A stretch of 64,000 nt of DNA from Ooceraea biroi. Taxonomy: Eukaryota; Arthropoda; Insecta; Hymenoptera; Formicidae. The DNA lies in assembly GCF_003672135.1 (NCBI RefSeq), contig NC_039511.1, positions 13,852,464 through 13,916,463 on the forward strand, given 5' to 3'. The translations under genes and the position numbers were made by a program. Shown here one piece after another: positions 59,235 through 64,000 of this stretch. The notes under the pieces are model-generated. The model saw only the letters and a list, made by a program, of their open reading frames with translations. It did no database searches and had not been told where the DNA came from. The number at the start of each line of letters is the position of its first letter. Position 1 is the first letter of the stretch.

Positions 59235-62200
59235 CTAGAAAACAAAGGAAATCACACGATAACATTTCCTGTCATCAACTTGAAATCGTGTCTATTAATT
59301 TTTAGAACACGTAATTATGTTATCTATAAATATAAATTTTATTAGTCTTACCTTAGCCTTTAGATTTGTTATGCTACCTGTTCTCTTCGTTCCGTTCTGT
59401 ACTTCCTGTTGTCGTTTTCCCTTAAACAACTTCGCCATTTTAGCTAAAAGACAATATAACGTTAACAATGTTAAATATTTTTGTTATCTGGGAAATAAGT
59501 GAGAAATATTTTGAAAATTGAAGACTATTGGTCTCTATTCTTTATATTAAATATTAATAATAAATTTATTATTAACCTGTTCGTGGTGCCGGCGATTGTA
59601 TCACGTCGGCATCGTCCTGCGTGCCATCCATTTTTGTTTCCCCTGGATTTTCATCGTTTTCAACCTCCTCAACTTTCTCTATTGAATTCTCTTCTACACT
59701 CTTTCCAATGCTATTTTTCGATTTTGATTTCTCAAGCTTTGAACTTGACGTTTGCTCCTTACTCGTCTCTTCTTCGTTCTTTTTCTTCTCATCTTCGTTG
59801 TCAGCGTCCTCTTTCGAAGATTCCATTTCGTTGCTCGTATCATCAATAGTTACGGATTTTAATCTCGGTGGTTTTGGTGGTGCCGTCAAATTTGTTGGTG
59901 TTTCCTGTTGGACATCATTCTGTATTGCTGAGATCGCCTCTTCCGCGTGTAATTCCGCAGTATCCTGCAGCATTACGGTGTTTCCTTTTACTTCCGTGTC
60001 TCCATTATTTTCTTCATTGCTCTTATTCTCGTTGCTTTCGTCATTTTTGCCATTCTGTATGCTCTCTTCGTCTTTTGGTTGACTCTCATCATTCGGTTGC
60101 ATTTCTTCAATTTTCGGAGTTTGAGCATTTTCTTTTGGGCTTTGCGATAATCTGGTTTCTAAAGATTTCTTAGGTGTTGCGACTTTTTTATCATGCATTG
60201 AAGACAATATTTTTTCGTTATTTACAATGTCTGAATTGTTTCGAGATACGTTTTCCGAGGAATTCGTTTGAGTATCATTTGACGTTTCTTCGATTTTATC
60301 AGTATGACGTGAATCCTTCTTCTCACTCGTCAAATTCTCCGTATTATCCACTCGTTCATTTTGCATATTTATAGGAAGCTTTAAGGGAGGTAAAGAACTT
60401 TTCTCTTGCTGCTGAAATTAATAAAAGACCGATATACATATGTTTTCTTTTTATCGTTTTAATTAAACATTAAATTAAGTTAATTATTCCATCATTGCAA
60501 AACTGTGCGTAATGTAATTACATTTGCAGCAGAATCCGATTGCCGTTGTGGTTGATAGCTTATCTCGTGTCTTCGGCCAACCAATATCGTATGACATCCC
60601 CCGCACGCAACCTACGAAACAACAAATAAATAATTAAAAGACGGTAAGAGAGCGCGATAAATAATTTTACTGGTAGTTACATTTAAGACGAAGAGCTCTT
60701 GATATTTGGCAGCGAACGTTATCTCGTGGACGTTGTTCTCATTTTCTTCCAGACCTAATTTCCCATGTCGACCGTCGCCGCAAGTAAAGAACTTGCCGGA
60801 CTCTATTATTAACGCAATCGTCAATGAGAGATTTACAGCCTTGTAGAATAAGGAGCAAAAAGCGATAAGTGCCGATAATCAAAACATAATTCAATTACCA
60901 GTAAGTATAGCGCTGTGACTTTCGCCGCAGGCGATCTTGACGATCCTCTCGTCTTGAAGTGCTCCGCGTGGAAGAAGTTTCGGTGTGTGTATCTCCACGA
61001 CGTTCGTGCCCATGCCGAGTTGCCCGCTAGCGTTGCTGCCAGAACAATAAATGTTGCCATTCTCTGAAATTTGTACACCCAATCGTCACTTGCAAATATT
61101 ATCTGTTACTCTTGCAGACTTCCTTACTGTAATACTTGATATGAAGAAAATGAAGAAATAGGAAATCTACGCATCCATCATCAGGAAATACGTGCCAAAG
61201 CATTGAAGATATATCATTATTGAAGATATTGAAGATATATCATTATCAAGATCTGATGATGAAGCCAACCTGCTAACACGAGCGTGTGATGACCACCGCA
61301 CACAACGTGAACTGCCGGTATCGGCAATTGCATTTGCTTCGGCGCGACCTGCGTGGAGAAGTTGACATCGATGCCGAGTTTACCGCTTTCCGACTCGCCA
61401 CATACGTAAACGAGACCGCTTTCTGGAAATGAACCGTGTCGCCGAAATTATATACACGCTAATGCATTTTACAACCTCTCGTGTTCGTGCGAATCGTCGT
61501 AAGCGCGCCGCAGCGGAAACGATCTTATCTCGTGGAAAGCGCGTCGCCGCGACGTGTCAGAATCCTTGAGTGGATTCGTGGAACAAAATTTTAGGATTTT
61601 TACAACATCTCCCGAATGTCTTTTTGCTCTCTTTCTTTCTTGGTAGTAAGTGAGTCCATAAAAGATTTCTCATAGAAAATGATTCATGCAGTCCTATGTA
61701 TTTGCGTATGTTTCAAGCGCTTATACAGGGTGTCCCGAATTAAAATGTCCAAACTTCGGGAGCGTGTAGGGGATGATAAATCAAAAATAAAAAGTCCTTC
61801 AGAGATATGCTCGTTTTTACTTCGTTTTGGAAAAATCGCAAAAAAGAAAACGTAGATTTCACACTTATTTATTCATGTTGTCACTTGCTTAATGTAAATG
61901 TAGATATTGTTCAAAATGTTGGCCTCTTGCTGCAATGCAAGCATTGCATCTAGTACGGACAGCTGGTGTTGCAGCCAAACACTGATCTGGTGATATTTGG
62001 TGCACTGCAGCCACGGTTCGGTCTCTTAATTGCTCTCTTGAGTTGACTGGCAACGAATAAACTTCCTGCTTCAGGGCCCCCCCACACAAAGAAGTCCACT
62101 GGTGTCAGATCAGGTGATCGAGGTGGCCAAGATACTACTCCTCCACGTCCAATCCATCTTCGTGGATAATGCCTATCTAGCCAAGCTCGAGTAGTTCTGC

Positions 62201-63762
62201 CATAATGAGCTGGACACCCATCGAGCTGGAACCACATCTCAATCCGTTGTTGCAGGTGGATGTCTTCTAAATAATTACGGAAGTCTGCCTCCAAAAAATC
62301 TGTATATCTGGCTGCGTTTAATCGAAAACCATATCAGCATATTCAGCGTTAGAATATGTACGCGGCATTGTGACAGGAGTAATTCACTCGATGGCTTCTG
62401 ATGAGTAACTGACGAATTTATAGGAGAGAAGCAGAAATGTAAACAAAAAAAGAAATGTAAACAAACAAAGGAAGTGCGAGAGTATGCGCGGCGCCGATTT
62501 TCAAACAGAAGAATTCCGGAACGACGAGTCATTGCTGCATGAAATCTACGTTTTCTTTTTTGCGATTTTTCCAAAACGAAGTAAAAACGAGCATATCTCT
62601 AAAGGACTTTTTATTTTTCATTTATCATCCCCTACGCGCTCCCGAAGTTTGGACATTTAAATTCGGGACACCCCGTATAGTCCATTATCTTATACAGAAA
62701 CATAAATGTATCTATGCATGTCACATTACCAGTTAGGAAAGCGGAGTGATAGTATCCCACACTGATTTCTTTCACGGGCTCGGGAATGGGAACTTTCGTC
62801 GGCTTGTTCACCAAACCTGAGATACCCGACAGTCCTAATTGCCCCTCCAGATTGCTTCCCCAGGCAACAACTTCACCGCCGCTTGTTAAAGCCATCGAGT
62901 GATGAGATCCTGCCGCGACTTGCACAATACGTGATCCGGCGAGTCCGCAGTCGTAGACTAGGATCGGAGAACTTGAACTATCACCTATCGCGGAACTTTC
63001 CCGGCCCAATTGACCTTCTTGATTACTACCGCATGCAAAGATTTTCTGGGCCCCTAAGAAATTGATACGAGACATCATATGGCTTGCTTGACATTTCAAT
63101 TACCTTCGTATTCATGAGATCGCATGTATCTTTGGCAAATACTACAAAAATTGATTCAATTCTCGTTAGTCGATTGTTAAAAATTCAGAAGATTACTTGC
63201 TTGATTTGCGAACTACTTGTTTAAGGTAATTTTAATCCATCGACCAATTAAAGTCGACTCAAATTCTTACATAGAAAGTTAGCAAAGTGGTGTGCCATTT
63301 AAGAGAATTCCTGTTGCATTAATATCTTTGAGAACGAGAACAGTTTGAAGTTGAATGGCTCTGCAAGTATTCATCGAAGTTCACGACACGCAAGGCACAT
63401 ATATAGAAACGGCAGATATACTCGCTTAGTACCGAATATCTGTCACTGATAACTATATGGTGTATGTGTACATCGCGATATTTCGATTATTGCACATTTT
63501 TTTATAATTCGTCACATTTACGAGTACAATGCTGTTCGTTTGATTAAAAGCAAATTGTTTATTTGCATATTATTAAAATTTAATAATAAAATGATGCATC
63601 GATATAAAAAACGATTAAATTGGTCTTTAAACTGAAAATAAGCACGCAATTTATCTAACATTGTGTACATTCTTTCTGTGCGTTACTCGCAATGCTCACC
63701 TGTACATATTAAAGTGTGCGCTCTTCCACATGCAACATGCGTGACTTTTTCCGGTTTCAAAA
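59211..63762 (-). CDS. Rpgr: RPGR-type RCC1-repeat protein, 5' end outside window
   Basis: Homologue of retinitis pigmentosa GTPase regulator, a ciliary protein whose RCC1 propeller binds transition-zone and trafficking partners. Exons in transcription order: 63700-63762, 62730-63053, 61270-61422, 60899-61063, 60681-60802, 60522-60611, 59577-60411, 59352-59443 and 59211-59234, all in phase. The first begins mid-protein (LKPEKVTHVACGRAHTLICT). RCC1 units include FACGSNQEGQLG, AWGSNLEGQLG, VCGESESGKLG, YCSGSNASGQLGMG and TCGDGRHGKLGLE, then VACGGCHTILVGRR closes the propeller. A 278-codon exon rich in Glu, Lys, Asp, Asn and Ser follows. The last 24-base exon encodes SKTCIIL, a CaaX prenylation motif. 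The N-terminal exons lie beyond 64000. Other RCC1-repeat proteins are less likely given the acidic tail plus CaaX end. Confidence 0.9.
61192..61245 (+). repeat. short tandem duplication in RPGR intron
   Basis: TTGAAGATATATCATTAT occurs twice, about 32 bases apart, with a partial third GAAGATAT copy between. It is intronic. Confidence 0.6.
61722..62679. mobile_element. deleted Tc1/mariner-superfamily element with long inverted ends
   Basis: About 958 bp inside the RPGR intron between 61423 and 62729. Terminal inverted repeats are about 139 bp long: TATACAGGGTGTCCCGAATT at 61722 and the reverse complement, ending near 62679, with scattered differences. It carries only part of a transposase on the minus strand. 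It can have no effect on the RPGR reading frame if spliced out normally. Confidence 0.88.
61889..62294 (-). pseudogene. partial transposase with DD41D-type spacing
   Basis: Reads IEMWFQLDGCPAHYGRTTRA, RWIGRGGVVSWPPRSPDLTP and VDFFVWG, then continues in another frame from about 62089 as GALKQEVYSLPVNSREQLRD. The shift lies in the C run near 62079-62085. I count 41 residues between the aspartate of QLDG and the aspartate of TPVDFF, the spacing of rosa-like DD41D transposases. The DNA-binding domain and first catalytic aspartate are missing, so the copy is dead. The DD41D assignment rests on my residue count. Confidence 0.75.
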
Positions 63763-64000
63763 CTAAAACACATTAGATTCATATTAAAATCATGACCGAC
63801 ACTTAATTAAAAAACGTTTTCGTACAAAATTTACTCTCGACTGAATTAGTGATTAACAATAAGTTTAATAATTAAATTCGCGTCAAATATAACCAAGGTA
63901 ACGAATTTCTCAAAATTGGGTACATCGAATAATCTATTCGTATAGAAATACGTAACAGCACTCACGACAATAAATACAATGTAATAATTTTGTTTTCACA
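63763..64000 (-). other. intron of the RPGR-type gene at window edge
   Basis: AT-rich, following the acceptor side of the exon at 63700-63762. No further exon is recognisable before the window ends. Confidence 0.6.

Noticed and set aside
59621..60374. Several plus-strand Ser/Phe-rich open frames
   Set aside because: They are antisense shadows of the acidic RPGR exon.

Overview
This window looks like nuclear DNA from an insect, most likely a hymenopteran and perhaps an ant. The genes have GT-AG introns and are closest to animal families. The intergenic DNA is AT-rich, and it carries many mariner/Tc1-type elements and fold-back elements. The species assignment is inference. There are no prokaryotic operons, no CRISPR array, and no convincing tRNA or rRNA gene.

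Four protein-coding genes could be rebuilt by joining exons with consistent splice phases. (1) TMEM19 (DUF92 membrane protein), + strand, 5220-7578, six exons, 342 aa. (2) Elongin A (RNA polymerase II elongation factor and ubiquitin-ligase adaptor), - strand, 10080-14411, eight exons, 734 aa. (3) A CD36/scavenger-receptor-class-B protein, + strand, 19007-56687, eleven coding exons, 640 aa. It has a 9.6-kb first intron and a 23-kb third intron that together fill half the window. (4) An RPGR-type RCC1-repeat protein, - strand, 59211 to at least 63762. Its N-terminal exons lie beyond the right edge, and it ends in a CaaX prenylation motif.

Layout. Positions 1-4.6 kb are a transposon nest: two mariner elements, two hairpin elements and a larger fold-back element that hosts the second mariner. 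TMEM19 and elongin A converge, with about 2.5 kb between them. Elongin A and the CD36 gene diverge, and the 4.6 kb between their starts holds five fold-back or hairpin structures. The introns of the CD36 gene hold further MITE-like elements and decayed mariners. The CD36 and RPGR genes converge across about 2.5 kb. A non-autonomous transposon with a DD41D-spaced transposase remnant sits inside an RPGR intron.

The four genes have no evident joint pathway; this is ordinary animal gene neighbourhood. The less expected content is the set of palindromic elements, including two whose ends read roughly CCCAG(C/T)AA(A/G)CA and whose interiors are built from short words in both orientations, the long cytosolic N-terminus assembled for the CD36 protein, and the conserved prenylation exon of RPGR. 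I found no evidence for a wholly new molecular system.
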